Assembly (NCBI GenBank): GCA_945925985.1
Contig: CAMELV010000004.1
Span: 1 to 64,000, forward strand
Origin: Comamonas sp. lk
Lineage (GTDB): Bacteria > Pseudomonadota > Gammaproteobacteria > Burkholderiales > Burkholderiaceae_C
Length of the DNA: 64,000 nucleotides
Direction of reading: 5' to 3'
Both the position numbers and the translations under genes were made by a program. Below the pieces are notes generated by a model. That model was not told the origin of the DNA, made no database searches, and saw only the letters and a list, made by a program, of their open reading frames with translations. Below, in pieces: positions 49,893 to 58,603 of this stretch (within the stretch, counting starts at the first letter, position 1; the number at the start of each line of letters is the position of its first letter).

Positions 49893-50644
49893 GTCGCACC
49901 CTCAAGGTGATCCTGGCCCTCAACCTGCTGTTGTTGGTGGCGCTCACCTTTGCCTGGCCGCATCTGATGGTGGGGCCGGGCAAGCTGATTCCGGGCCACC
50001 AGGCGCTGGGCACCGACTGCTTCGCTTGCCACAGCGCTTTCACCGGCGCCAGCGCGGCCAAGTGCATCAGCTGCCACAAGCCAGCCGACATCGGCAAGCT
50101 GACCACCCTGGGCGCCCCGATTGCCAGGCCGCTCAGCCGCACCCCGTTCCACCAGGCGCTGTCCAGCCAAAATTGCATGGGCTGCCACAGTGACCACGCG
50201 GGCGTGCGCCGTTACCACCTGCAAGGCAGCTTTGACCACAGCCTGCTGAATACGGCCACAGCCAGCCAATGCCAAAACTGCCACACCGCGCCCACCGACC
50301 CGTTGCACCGGCAGATCAGCGGCAACTGTTCGCAGTGCCACAGCAGCACCCAGTGGACGCCGGCCACCTTTGACCACGCCAAGTACTTTGTGCTGGACCG
50401 CGACCACAGCGCACCCTGCGCCACCTGCCATGTCCGCAACGACTACCGCACCTACACCTGCTACGGCTGCCATGAACACACGGTGGCCAATATCCGCCGC
50501 GAGCACGTGGAGGAAGGCATCCGCGACTTCACCAATTGCGTGAGCTGCCACCGCAGCAGCAACAAGCACGACATTCAGGGCAAGGAAGGCGTTGGCGGCG
50601 GCGAACGCAAAGCGCAGGACAAAAACAAGGGTGACGACGACTGA
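49889..50644 (+). CDS. Octaheme c-type cytochrome, membrane-anchored
   Basis: This 251-residue protein has an uncleaved-looking N-terminal helix (ILALNLLLLVALTFAWPH) and eight CxxCH haem sites: CFACH, CISCH, CMGCH, CQNCH, CSQCH, CATCH, CYGCH and CVSCH. Further His residues between them can act as second ligands, as in class III (c3-like) cytochromes. The tail is rich in Lys, Gly and Asp. It should face the periplasm and receive electrons from the two preceding gene products. The terminal acceptor is unknown; metal or other extracellular reduction is possible but not shown. Confidence 0.9.
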   Translation: MSRTLKVILALNLLLLVALTFAWPHLMVGPGKLIPGHQALGTDCFACHSAFTGASAAKCISCHKPADIGKLTTLGAPIARPLSRTPFHQALSSQNCMGCHSDHAGVRRYHLQGSFDHSLLNTATASQCQNCHTAPTDPLHRQISGNCSQCHSSTQWTPATFDHAKYFVLDRDHSAPCATCHVRNDYRTYTCYGCHEHTVANIRREHVEEGIRDFTNCVSCHRSSNKHDIQGKEGVGGGERKAQDKNKGDDD

Positions 50645-50655
50645 GGCCCGGCCGG

Positions 50656-50928
50656 TCAGTACACAGCGTCATGCTCGCCAACATTCACCGGGATGATCTG
50701 ACCATCTTGAATCAACAGCTCCAGCGTGATGCGGTACGACAGATTGATGGACACCGAATGCAGACCGTCCAACTTGCCGCGCAAAGGGTGCAGGCGCAGC
50801 GACGGGTGGGCCGGGTTGGCTTCCAGCACTTGCAAAGTTTTGAGGTACTGCTGGCGAAGATCAGGGTGGCGTTTCAGAAAACGGGCCGCCCGACGGTTGT
50901 ATTGTTCGGTGAAAACCAGCGCAAACAT
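50656..50928 (-). CDS. Toxin, RelE/YafQ-like
   Basis: This 90-residue toxin has the RelE fold pattern: LVFTEQYNRRAARFLKRHPD, LRLHPLRGKLDGLHSVSINL, SYRITLELL and NVGEHDAVY (His near the end, as in YafQ). It should cut mRNA on the ribosome. The antitoxin gene lies 17 bp upstream. Confidence 0.87.
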   Translation of the reverse strand: MFALVFTEQYNRRAARFLKRHPDLRQQYLKTLQVLEANPAHPSLRLHPLRGKLDGLHSVSINLSYRITLELLIQDGQIIPVNVGEHDAVY

Positions 50929-50945
50929 GGCAACTGGTGGCGGCG

Positions 50946-51200
50946 TTACATCGCGTCCAGCCGCGCCAGGTGGGCCTCGGGCGACTCTTGCACCCTGCGT
51001 CCGGCGGCCAGGTCGGCACGAGTCTGGGCCAGCGCGGCGTCCAGCTCACATTCGCGCAGGTAGTGGTACTGCGCCATATCCATCACCACATACCTGTCTT
51101 TGCCGCGCACCGACACAATCGCCTCGGGCGCGGTGCTCAGGGCCAACTCAATGGCAGCGATACCCTTGGTCTTCAGGTCATTGGCGCTGATGTGTGACAT
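50946..51200 (-). CDS. Antitoxin, Phd/YefM-like (RelE partner)
   Basis: This 84-residue antitoxin starts SHISANDLKTKGIAAIELAL and contains AIVSVRGKDRYVVMDMAQY, a Phd/YefM-like fold. ATG 51200 follows AGGAG at good spacing. An upstream reading from 51224 is not needed. The inverted repeat at 51251-51278 probably serves as its operator. Confidence 0.85.
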   Translation of the reverse strand: MSHISANDLKTKGIAAIELALSTAPEAIVSVRGKDRYVVMDMAQYHYLRECELDAALAQTRADLAAGRRVQESPEAHLARLDAM

Positions 51201-51250
51201 GGCAAACTCCTGGCGATGGGTCAATAATGCGCTTTATAGCACGCTGAATC

Positions 51251-51278
51251 ATACGATTAATCCACCGCCGGATCGTAT
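51251..51278. promoter_or_regulatory. Inverted repeat upstream of RelE-type pair
   Basis: ATACGAT and ATCGTAT are perfect 7-bp arms around a 14-bp spacer, 50 bp before the antitoxin start and just past the end of the old yellow enzyme gene. Confidence 0.55.
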
Positions 51279-51285
51279 CGATCGA

Positions 51286-52389
51286 TCAGACCAGCTTGGC
51301 CAAAGCAGTGGGCGAATAATCCGACAGCTCACTGGCGCGGCCGTCGCGCACCTTAAGCACCCAATCCGGGTCGCTGATCAAGGCCCGGCCCACCGCCACC
51401 AGGTCAAAGTCGCCCCGGTCAAACCGGCGCAACAGTTCATCCAGCGCGGCCGGTTGCGAGCCCTCGCCGCCAAACGAGGCGATGAACTCGCCCGACAGGC
51501 CCACCGAGCCGACCGTGATGGTGGGTTTGCCGGTGAGCTTTTTGGCCCAACCGGCAAAGTTAAGGTCCGAGCCCGCGTACTCGGGTTCCCAAAAGCGGCG
51601 CTGCGAACAATGGAAGATGTCGGCGCCAGCATCCGCCAGTGGCCGCAGCCAGGCCTCCATCTCCTGTGGCGTACGCGCCATCTGCACCGCGTAGTCCTGC
51701 TGCTTCCACTGCGACAGCCGGATGATCACCGGGTAGTCCGGCCCCACCTCGGCGCGCACCGCCGTCAGGATGTCGGCCGCAAACCGGCCACGCTGCACCA
51801 GCGTGCCACCGCCGTAGCCGTCCTGGCGCAGGTTGGTGCCCTCCCAGAAAAACTGGTCAATCAGGTAACCATGGGCCCCATGCAACTCGATCGCGTCAAA
51901 GCCCTGCCGCTTGGCCGCGCCAGCGGCCCGGGCAAAGGCGGCGATGGTGTCGGCAATATCGGACTCGCTCATCGGCTCGGCAATTTTTTTGCCCGGCGAC
52001 GACAGGCCCGACGGGGAATCCCATGGGCCGGGCGGCTGCCAGCTGGTGCGGCGGTTGCGCACCGCGCCCACATGCCAGAGCTGCGGCGCCATCAGGCCAC
52101 CCGCCGCGTGCACGCCCTGAATCACCTTTTGCCAGGCCGCCAGCGCGTCGTCGCCCCAGAAGCGCGGCACGTCGGGATCGTTGGACGCCGCCGGGCGCTC
52201 GACCACCGTGCCCTCGGACACGATCAGCCCCACCGCACTGGCGGCGCGGCGGCGGTAATAGGCCGTCACCTCGTCAGTCGGCACGCCGCCGGGCGAGAAC
52301 GAGCGCGTCATGGGCGCCATCACGATGCGATTGGGCAGCTGGAGGGTCTTGCAGCTGAAGGGGGAGAAGAGGGATTGGGTGGGGCTCAT
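51286..52389 (-). CDS. Old yellow enzyme family NADH:flavin oxidoreductase (NemA/XenB-like)
   Basis: This 367-residue FMN enzyme reduces activated C=C bonds, nitro esters or N-ethylmaleimide. Family marks: LPNRIVMAPMTRSFSPGGVP near the N-terminus, QLWHVG, FDAIELHGAHGYLIDQFF with the substrate-binding His pair, GGTLVQRGRF and, near the end, VAVGRALISDPDWV. It ends at 51286 close to the toxin-antitoxin operator. It is divergent from the AttH-like gene. Confidence 0.9.
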   Translation of the reverse strand: MSPTQSLFSPFSCKTLQLPNRIVMAPMTRSFSPGGVPTDEVTAYYRRRAASAVGLIVSEGTVVERPAASNDPDVPRFWGDDALAAWQKVIQGVHAAGGLMAPQLWHVGAVRNRRTSWQPPGPWDSPSGLSSPGKKIAEPMSESDIADTIAAFARAAGAAKRQGFDAIELHGAHGYLIDQFFWEGTNLRQDGYGGGTLVQRGRFAADILTAVRAEVGPDYPVIIRLSQWKQQDYAVQMARTPQEMEAWLRPLADAGADIFHCSQRRFWEPEYAGSDLNFAGWAKKLTGKPTITVGSVGLSGEFIASFGGEGSQPAALDELLRRFDRGDFDLVAVGRALISDPDWVLKVRDGRASELSDYSPTALAKLV

Positions 52390-52497
52390 AGGGGAGCGAA
52401 TTTAACATTAGCCATGGGGTGTTTGCGCAGCTGGTCACCGCCCATCCTGCACAATCGGGTTGACCGTCAGCCGACAGAGGGCTGGCATCCCTCCCCC

Positions 52498-53604
52498 ATG
52501 CACTGGCAAGACCCAACTCGCACCGACTCACGCCTGCCACGCCGCCGCCTGCTGGCAACCGCTCTGGCACTGCCGCTCTTGCCCACAGGTGCCCGCGCAC
52601 TGGCGCCGCAGCGGCTGCAGTTTCCGCGTGACCTGGGCAGCCACCCCGACTTCCGCACCGAGTGGTGGTACATCACTGGGGCAGTGGCAGGCGGCACTCC
52701 GGCGCGAGACTTTGGCTTTCAGCTCACGTTTTTTCGCAGTCGGGTGGCGGCCACCCAAGGCATGGCCTCAGCCTTTGCCGCCAAGCAGCTGATGTTTGCT
52801 CATGCGGCGGTGACCGATGTCACAGGCAAAAAACTGTGGCACGACCAGCGACTGGCACGCGCCGGCTTTGGCGTGGCGCAGGCCAGCGAGACCGACACCG
52901 ACATCCGCCTGCGCGATTGGTCGCTGCGGCGCGATGGCAACAATTACCTGGCACGGGCAAGCGGCGCTGGCTTTGATTTCACGTTGACGCTCACCGAAAC
53001 CCAGCCGCTGCTGCTGCAAGGCGACCGCGGCCTGTCGCGCAAGGGGCCGGAGCCCAAGCAGGCAAGCTACTACTACAGCCTGCCGCAACTGCGCACCACC
53101 GGCACGTTGCGCCTGGGCGGCAAGCCGCTGGCCGTGCAAGGCAAGGCCTGGCTGGACCACGAGTGGAGCGACGAGCTGCTGCATCCGCAGGCGGTCGGCT
53201 GGGACTGGATTGGCATGAACCTGGCTGACGGCAGCGCGCTGACGGCGTTTCAGCTGCGCACCAAGGCGGGTGCCGCGCTGTGGGACGGCGGCTCCTTCCG
53301 CCACCCCGCCATGGGGTTGGACCAACTGCCCCATGTGTTCAGCCCAGGTGAGGTGGTTTTCCGGCCGGTGCGGTACTGGGTCAGCCCGCTGACCGGGGCC
53401 CGCTACCCTGTCGAGTGGCTGGTGCGCACGCCAGCCGACATCTACACCGTGCGGGCGATCGTTGACAATCAGGAACTAGACAGCCGAGCCTCCACCGGCA
53501 CGGTCTACTGGGAAGGTCTCAGTGAGCTGCTTGACAGCAACGGCCGCCCGGTGGGCCGTGGCTACCTCGAAATGACCGGCTACACCGGGCGCTTGCAGCT
53601 GTAG
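52498..53604 (+). CDS. AttH/CrtC-like (carotenoid 1,2-hydratase domain) exported protein
   Basis: This 368-residue protein has a twin-arginine-like signal (RLPRRRLLATALALPLLPTG) and the AttH/CrtC double-lipocalin pattern: FRTEWWYITGAVAGG, FGFQLTFFRSR, SYYYSLPQL, AWLDHEWSDE and GWDWIGMNLADGS. AttH proteins are usually encoded next to an ABC ATPase and FtsX permease and probably act in envelope lipid handling. The likely partners here are at 39366 and 41338. The start at 52498 is divergent from the old yellow enzyme; the frame stays open upstream but only as antisense of that gene. Confidence 0.85.
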   Translation: MHWQDPTRTDSRLPRRRLLATALALPLLPTGARALAPQRLQFPRDLGSHPDFRTEWWYITGAVAGGTPARDFGFQLTFFRSRVAATQGMASAFAAKQLMFAHAAVTDVTGKKLWHDQRLARAGFGVAQASETDTDIRLRDWSLRRDGNNYLARASGAGFDFTLTLTETQPLLLQGDRGLSRKGPEPKQASYYYSLPQLRTTGTLRLGGKPLAVQGKAWLDHEWSDELLHPQAVGWDWIGMNLADGSALTAFQLRTKAGAALWDGGSFRHPAMGLDQLPHVFSPGEVVFRPVRYWVSPLTGARYPVEWLVRTPADIYTVRAIVDNQELDSRASTGTVYWEGLSELLDSNGRPVGRGYLEMTGYTGRLQL

Positions 53605-53643
53605 CCACTTGCCCTGTCGCCAGTCAGCCCCACCTTGAGCACC

Positions 53644-55419
53644 ATGACCACTGAACGCGCCAAATCGCAGAACCCCAAATCCTTGTCGGGCCTATTGCCC
53701 TTTTTGCGCCCTTACCGCACGCAGATTGCGCTGGCCGGCGTTTTTCTGGTGATGGCAGCATTGGCCACACTGGCCTTTCCATTGGCGCTGCGCAGCCTGA
53801 TTGACGGCGGTCTGGTGCAATCAGACAAGGGCACCCAGGTGATGGCCCTGCGCGAACATTTTGCGGCCTTGTTTGCCGTGGCGGTGGCGCTGGGCGTTTT
53901 TTCTGCGGCGCGGTTTTACATGGTGAGCTGGCTGGGCGAACGCGTCACCGCCGATCTGCGCAACGCCGTGTACGGCCACGTGCTGCGGCAAAGTCCAGAA
54001 TTCTTCGAGACCACACAAACCGGTGAGGTGCTGTCGCGCCTGACCGCAGACACCACGCTGGTGCAAACCGTGGTCGGTTCATCCTTGAGCATGGGCCTGC
54101 GCAATGCCGTGATGGGGGTGGGCGCCCTGGGGATTCTCATCTGGACCAACCCGGTGGTGATGCTGCAGGTGCTGTTGGTGCTGGTGCTGATCGTGCTGCC
54201 CTCGCTCTGGTTTGGCCGGCGGGTGCGCAAGCTCTCACGTGCCAGCCAAGACCGGGTGGCCGACTCCAGCGCGATCGCCGCCGAGGTGCTGAACGCCATA
54301 CCCGTGGTGCAGAGCTACACCGCCGAAGCGCGCGAGGCCACGCGCTTCAACGTCTCCACCGACAACGCTTTCCAGACCGCCATTCGGCGCACCCGAGCCC
54401 GTTCGGTGCTGGTGGCTTTCATCATCATCGCCACATCGGCAGCGCTGTTGTGGGGCCTTTACCAGGGCACGCAGGCGGTGATGGCGGGACGCATTAGCGC
54501 CGGCCACCTGGGCCAGACCGTGGTGTACGTGATCATCCTGGCCAGTGCTTTTGCGATTCTGGGCGAGGTCTATGGCGACCTATTGCGCGCCGCCGGCGCG
54601 ACCGAGCGCTTGATGGAGCTACTGGGCAGTCATTCGCCCATCAGTTCACCATCAAAACCGGCGCTAGCCCCCGTCCAGCTTGAAGGTAGCGCTATCGAAT
54701 TTGAAGCAGTCAAGTTTCACTATCCGTCGCGCCCCAACCAGGCTGCGATAAGCAATTTTTCACTCTCGGTCAAGTCAGGGCAAACGGTGGCCATTGTCGG
54801 CCCCAGCGGTGCCGGCAAGAGCACCGTGTTCCAGCTGCTGCTGCGCTTTTATGACCCGGCACAGGGGCGAATCGTGCTCGACGGCGTGGCGACACGAGAC
54901 CTAAGCCTGCACGACTTGCGCCAGCGCATTGGCATCGTGCCGCAGGACGCCGTCATTTTTTCCAACAGCGCGTTGGAGAATATCCGCTACGGCCGCCCGG
55001 ACGCCAGCGACGCCGAGGTGCGGACAGCCGCAACCGCTGCCTTTGCCGACGACTTCATTCGAGCCCTGCCTGAAGGCTATGACACGTTTCTGGGCGAGCG
55101 CGGCGTGCGCCTTTCGGGCGGCCAGCGCCAGCGCATCGCCATTGCCCGGGCCATGCTTAAAAATCCACCGCTGCTGCTGCTCGACGAAGCCACCAGTGCC
55201 TTGGACGCTGAGAGCGAGCGCATGGTTCAGGCGGCACTGGAGTCAGCCATGCGCGGCCGCACCACGCTGGTCATTGCACACCGGCTGGCCACCGTGCAAA
55301 AGGCGGACCACATTGTGGTGCTGGACCACGGCCAGCTGGTAGAACAAGGCACGCACGCCGAGTTGGTGGCCCAAGGCGGTGTCTACGCCGGGTTGGCCGC
55401 GTTACAGTTCAACGCCTGA
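53644..55419 (+). CDS. ABC exporter, fused permease and ATPase (MsbA/lipid A type)
   Basis: This 591-residue half-transporter has six helices (about 25-310) and a C-terminal ATPase: Walker A IVGPSGAGKSTVFQL, signature LSGGQRQRIAIARA, Walker B LLLLDEATSALDAE and the switch His in TLVIAHRLATV. It resembles MsbA-like lipid or drug exporters and works as a homodimer. ATG 53644 is taken; a TTG at 53635 is possible. A reverse copy of the interspersed repeat lies in the linker between the two domains (54650-54705). Confidence 0.92.
   Translation: MTTERAKSQNPKSLSGLLPFLRPYRTQIALAGVFLVMAALATLAFPLALRSLIDGGLVQSDKGTQVMALREHFAALFAVAVALGVFSAARFYMVSWLGERVTADLRNAVYGHVLRQSPEFFETTQTGEVLSRLTADTTLVQTVVGSSLSMGLRNAVMGVGALGILIWTNPVVMLQVLLVLVLIVLPSLWFGRRVRKLSRASQDRVADSSAIAAEVLNAIPVVQSYTAEAREATRFNVSTDNAFQTAIRRTRARSVLVAFIIIATSAALLWGLYQGTQAVMAGRISAGHLGQTVVYVIILASAFAILGEVYGDLLRAAGATERLMELLGSHSPISSPSKPALAPVQLEGSAIEFEAVKFHYPSRPNQAAISNFSLSVKSGQTVAIVGPSGAGKSTVFQLLLRFYDPAQGRIVLDGVATRDLSLHDLRQRIGIVPQDAVIFSNSALENIRYGRPDASDAEVRTAATAAFADDFIRALPEGYDTFLGERGVRLSGGQRQRIAIARAMLKNPPLLLLDEATSALDAESERMVQAALESAMRGRTTLVIAHRLATVQKADHIVVLDHGQLVEQGTHAELVAQGGVYAGLAALQFNA
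54650..54705 (-). repeat. Interspersed coding repeat, copy 6 (in ABC exporter linker, reverse)
   Basis: The reverse complement carries GATAGCGCTACC, then GACGGGGGCTAGCGCCGG and TTTTGAT. It is inserted in frame in the inter-domain linker. Confidence 0.65.
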
Positions 55420-55551
55420 GCCAGGCCTGCGGCACAGCCGACGACACGGGTATTGGTCTGAGGCATGGTCTGAGGCATTGATCTAAAGCGCCAACCGGCG
55501 TAGACTTGTCGCACCCCAACGCCACGAACCCGCACACACCCACTCACTTGC

Positions 55552-55944
55552 ATGGTTGCCGTCACCGCCACCAACAGCGCTACGCCCTCGCCGCCCATGC
55601 AGCGGGTCAATGCGCCTGAGCGGCAAGCTCAGCGCGAGGCCGCAGCGGCGCAGGTCGAGGCCAAGGTAAAACGGCAACAGGCTGATCGGGCCGAGCTCGA
55701 ATCCAGCATGCGCAATTTGGCGGCCCGCCTACAGGAAGTCGAAGGCCTGTACAGCCGCCCGCCCGTGCGCAGCACAAAAACCGTGTTGCCACCTTCATTC
55801 CAGGACTTCATCGTGGATCAATACAACGCGACCCTGGGCGAACGCATGGCCAGCGGGACATCGCTAAAGCTACGCCCCGACACCGATCCCGTCCGCAATG
55901 CCCAAGGGCACCCCACCGGCCGCATCGTCGACCTGGTGGCTTAA
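55552..55944 (+). CDS. Hypothetical protein with coiled-coil segment
   Basis: This 130-residue protein is not recognised. It has a polar N-terminus, a heptad-like helical stretch (residues 20-65, rich in Ala, Gln, Arg, Glu) and a more structured tail (PPSFQDFIVDQYNATLGERM). The tail composition suggests a real gene. The stop is 13 bp from the convergent DUF1178 gene stop. Confidence 0.55.
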   Translation: MVAVTATNSATPSPPMQRVNAPERQAQREAAAAQVEAKVKRQQADRAELESSMRNLAARLQEVEGLYSRPPVRSTKTVLPPSFQDFIVDQYNATLGERMASGTSLKLRPDTDPVRNAQGHPTGRIVDLVA

Positions 55945-55957
55945 CCGGCTGCCGGCT

Positions 55958-56407
55958 CTACTGCAACTGGCCTTTAAGCGACTCCGGCAACGGCAGCGGC
56001 ATCACGGCAATGCCCTCGTCAATCAAGGCCTCAGTCTCAGCCGCCGAGGCCTTGCCCCGGATACCGCGTTCCTTGGCCTCACCGTAGTGGATCCGTCGCG
56101 CTTCTTCGGCGAACTTGTCGCCCACGTCGTCTGTGTTGGCCACGATGCGTCGGGCCATCGCCATCCAGGCCATCTGCATCGCCTGTTCAGGCTGGTCAGC
56201 CAGCGCGACATCCTGAACCGGCTTGGCCTCTGAACGCGTTGCGCCCAAATTAAGTCTCGGTGCGCTAAGTTTCTTGGTGATGCTGGCGTCGCCACAAACC
56301 GGGCACTCCACCAAGCCTCGGCCGCACTGGGCAACGAAATCATCCTCGGACGCAAACCAACCCTCAAACAGGTGCTGTTGCGAACAGGCCAGATTCAAAA
56401 CTTTCAT
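55958..56407 (-). CDS. DUF1178 family protein
   Basis: This 149-residue protein starts MKVLNLACSQQHLFEGWFAS and has a zinc-like knuckle with CGRGLVECPVCGDASITKKL, then RRIHYGEAKERGIRG, all typical of DUF1178. The function is unknown. It follows the NUDIX gene by 7 bp and so lies at the end of the nuo transcription unit, an arrangement common in betaproteobacteria. Confidence 0.9.
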   Translation of the reverse strand: MKVLNLACSQQHLFEGWFASEDDFVAQCGRGLVECPVCGDASITKKLSAPRLNLGATRSEAKPVQDVALADQPEQAMQMAWMAMARRIVANTDDVGDKFAEEARRIHYGEAKERGIRGKASAAETEALIDEGIAVMPLPLPESLKGQLQ

Positions 56408-56414
56408 AGCGCGA

Positions 56415-57026
56415 TTATGCAGCGCGGCCTGGGCCAGCGGCAGTGTGCCAAGCCAATGCCCAGGCCCCGCTCAGCACATTTTGCAGCCACAGCGCGCCAG
56501 CCAGCGTTTTACCGTCGGTCACCTGCCCGCTCATGCACCAGTGAAGCAGTTCGGCCGGGGTGGCGGTGAAGACATCCAAAAACTCACCTTCATCGAGCTG
56601 CCGCTCGCCAGCCGTCAGACCACGGGCAAACCAGATGTCAATGAATTCGGTCGAGTAAGAGATCACCGGGTGCAACACGCCAGCGCGCGCCCACTCCGCG
56701 GCCCTGTAACCTGTCTCTTCCAGCAATTCGCGTTGGGCGCAGGCCAGGCTGGTCTCGCCCGGATCCAGCTTGCCCGCCGGAAACTCGATCATCACTCGCT
56801 TGACCGGGTAGCGGAACTGCCGCTCCAGCACGACACGCCATTGGCCAAGCTCGTCTTGCAACATGGGCACCACCATCACAGCACCTGGATGGACCACATA
56901 CTCACGCGTCGCCACCTGGCCGTTGGGGAGTTGCACCGCGTCGCTGAAGGCATGCAAAAACCTGCCCTTGAGCAGTTCTTGACTGCTGAGCTTGATTTCG
57001 GTCAGGTGTTGGTCTGCATCAGTCAT
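56415..57026 (-). CDS. NUDIX hydrolase (ADP-ribose pyrophosphatase-like)
   Basis: This 203-residue hydrolase has the NUDIX box GKLDPGETSLACAQRELLEE followed by TGY, a complete match to the G-x5-E-x7-R-E-U-x-E-E-x-G-U pattern. Upstream QFRYPVKRVMIEFPAG is typical of ADP-ribose pyrophosphatases. It starts 51 bp after nuoN and may help recycle NAD-derived compounds. It is probably co-transcribed with nuo. Confidence 0.92.
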   Translation of the reverse strand: MTDADQHLTEIKLSSQELLKGRFLHAFSDAVQLPNGQVATREYVVHPGAVMVVPMLQDELGQWRVVLERQFRYPVKRVMIEFPAGKLDPGETSLACAQRELLEETGYRAAEWARAGVLHPVISYSTEFIDIWFARGLTAGERQLDEGEFLDVFTATPAELLHWCMSGQVTDGKTLAGALWLQNVLSGAWALAWHTAAGPGRAA

Positions 57027-57077
57027 GCTGCCCGCCGAACAACGATGTCACGGTGCCACGGCTTGACGCGCAAGGCG

Positions 57078-58565
57078 TCAGCTGCCGAGCATTTGCACAA
57101 CGGCACGCGCGCAGACCGCCATCAAGCCACCGGGCAGCAGGCCCAGCACCAGCACCAGTGCACCGTTGATGCACAGCACCACCCGCACGTCGAGCGGGGC
57201 GGACACCGTGGTAGCTGTAATGGGCTCGTCAAAGTACATGACCTTCACGACGCGCAAATAGTAAAACGCACCAATCAAGGACATCATCACCGCAAACACG
57301 GCCAGCCCAATGGACACAGCCTGCCCAGAAGCCACCAGCGCCTGCAGCACCGACAGCTTGGCATAAAAGCCCACCATCGGTGGAATACCCGCCAGAGAGA
57401 ACAGACAGATGGCCATGACCGCCGCATACAGCGGACTGCGCTGGTTCAGCCCGGCAAAGTCAGCGATTTCTTCACTCTCAAAGCCGTCACGCGCCAGCAG
57501 CAGGATGACGCCAAAGCTGGCCAGCGTGGTCAACACATAGGTGATGACGTAAAACATGGACGAGCTGTAGGCGTTGGCTGCCGAATCGATCTGGCCATTG
57601 ACCACCCCAGACATCATGCCCAGCAGCACAAAACCCATCTGGGAGATGGTCGAAAAAGCCAACATGCGCTTGAGGTTGGTTTGCGCAATCGCCGCCAAGT
57701 TGCCGATCAGCAGCGAAGCAACAGACAGCACCATCAACATCTGCTGCCAATCAATTGCCAGCGGCAGCATGCCTTCGACCAGCAACCGAATCATGATCGC
57801 AAAAGCAGCCAACTTGGGCGCGCCACCAATCATCAGCGTCACTGCAGTCGGTGCGCCCTGGTAAACGTCTGGAATCCACATGTGGAACGGCACAACACCC
57901 AGCTTGAAGGCCAGTCCCGAAACGACAAACACCAAGCCAAACACCAGCACCTGGTGGTTGACGTGACCCGAATTGATGGCGCGGAACACCGCATTGACGT
58001 CAAGTGAGCCAGTGGCGCCGTACATCATGGACAAGCCATACAGCAGGAAACCAGAGGCCAGCGCCCCCAGCACAAAGTACTTTATGGCGGCTTCAGTCGC
58101 TGTGGCGTTGTCGCGGCGCAGCGCTACCAGGGCGTAGCTGGAGAGAGTGAGCAGTTCCAGCCCCATGTACAAGACCAAAAAGTTATTGCCCGAGATCATG
58201 ACAAACATGCCCAAGAGGGCAAACAGACTGAGCGTGAACAACTCACCGCCGCGCAACATATCGCGGTCGCCGGCATAGGGCCGACCATAGACCAGGGTCA
58301 CCATAACCGCCACGGTGGCAAAGCATTTGAGCCAGTTACCCATAGGATCACTGACCACCATGTTGTTAAAGCCATAGACCGTACTGGCACTGTCGGCGTA
58401 CAGCGCCTGCAAGGTGGCCACGACCGCCAGCGTGACCAGCGACATGACATAGGTCCCGGTCCGGCGAGGGCTCTTGACAGCGAGATCGGCCAGCGCAATC
58501 ACGCAGGCCATCACCAAAAGAATGATCTCGGGAAACACCGAGATCCAGCTGAATTTGTCGATCAT
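57078..58565 (-). CDS. nuoN: NADH-quinone oxidoreductase subunit N
   Basis: NuoN is one of the three antiporter-like proton-pumping subunits of complex I. The 495-residue protein has about 14 helices, with the antiporter blocks [35 protein letters not shown] (Pro- and Lys/His-linked channel region), [20 protein letters not shown] and PMVGFYAKL. It is the last nuo gene, 38 bp after nuoM. Confidence 0.97.
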   Translation of the reverse strand: MIDKFSWISVFPEIILLVMACVIALADLAVKSPRRTGTYVMSLVTLAVVATLQALYADSASTVYGFNNMVVSDPMGNWLKCFATVAVMVTLVYGRPYAGDRDMLRGGELFTLSLFALLGMFVMISGNNFLVLYMGLELLTLSSYALVALRRDNATATEAAIKYFVLGALASGFLLYGLSMMYGATGSLDVNAVFRAINSGHVNHQVLVFGLVFVVSGLAFKLGVVPFHMWIPDVYQGAPTAVTLMIGGAPKLAAFAIMIRLLVEGMLPLAIDWQQMLMVLSVASLLIGNLAAIAQTNLKRMLAFSTISQMGFVLLGMMSGVVNGQIDSAANAYSSSMFYVITYVLTTLASFGVILLLARDGFESEEIADFAGLNQRSPLYAAVMAICLFSLAGIPPMVGFYAKLSVLQALVASGQAVSIGLAVFAVMMSLIGAFYYLRVVKVMYFDEPITATTVSAPLDVRVVLCINGALVLVLGLLPGGLMAVCARAVVQMLGS

Positions 58566-58603
58566 GTTCCGTCTCTTATGTCATTGAAGCCAAGGCAGGC
58601 TGA

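Noticed and set aside
51100-53604. Very long plus-strand open frame of 834 codons
   Set aside because: Its first half is antisense to the old yellow enzyme gene and shows no domain; only the part from 52498 (AttH/CrtC-like) is credible.
56223-58007. 594-codon plus-strand open frame opposite NUDIX and nuoN
   Set aside because: Antisense to well-conserved genes, with His/Gln/Arg-rich nonsense composition.
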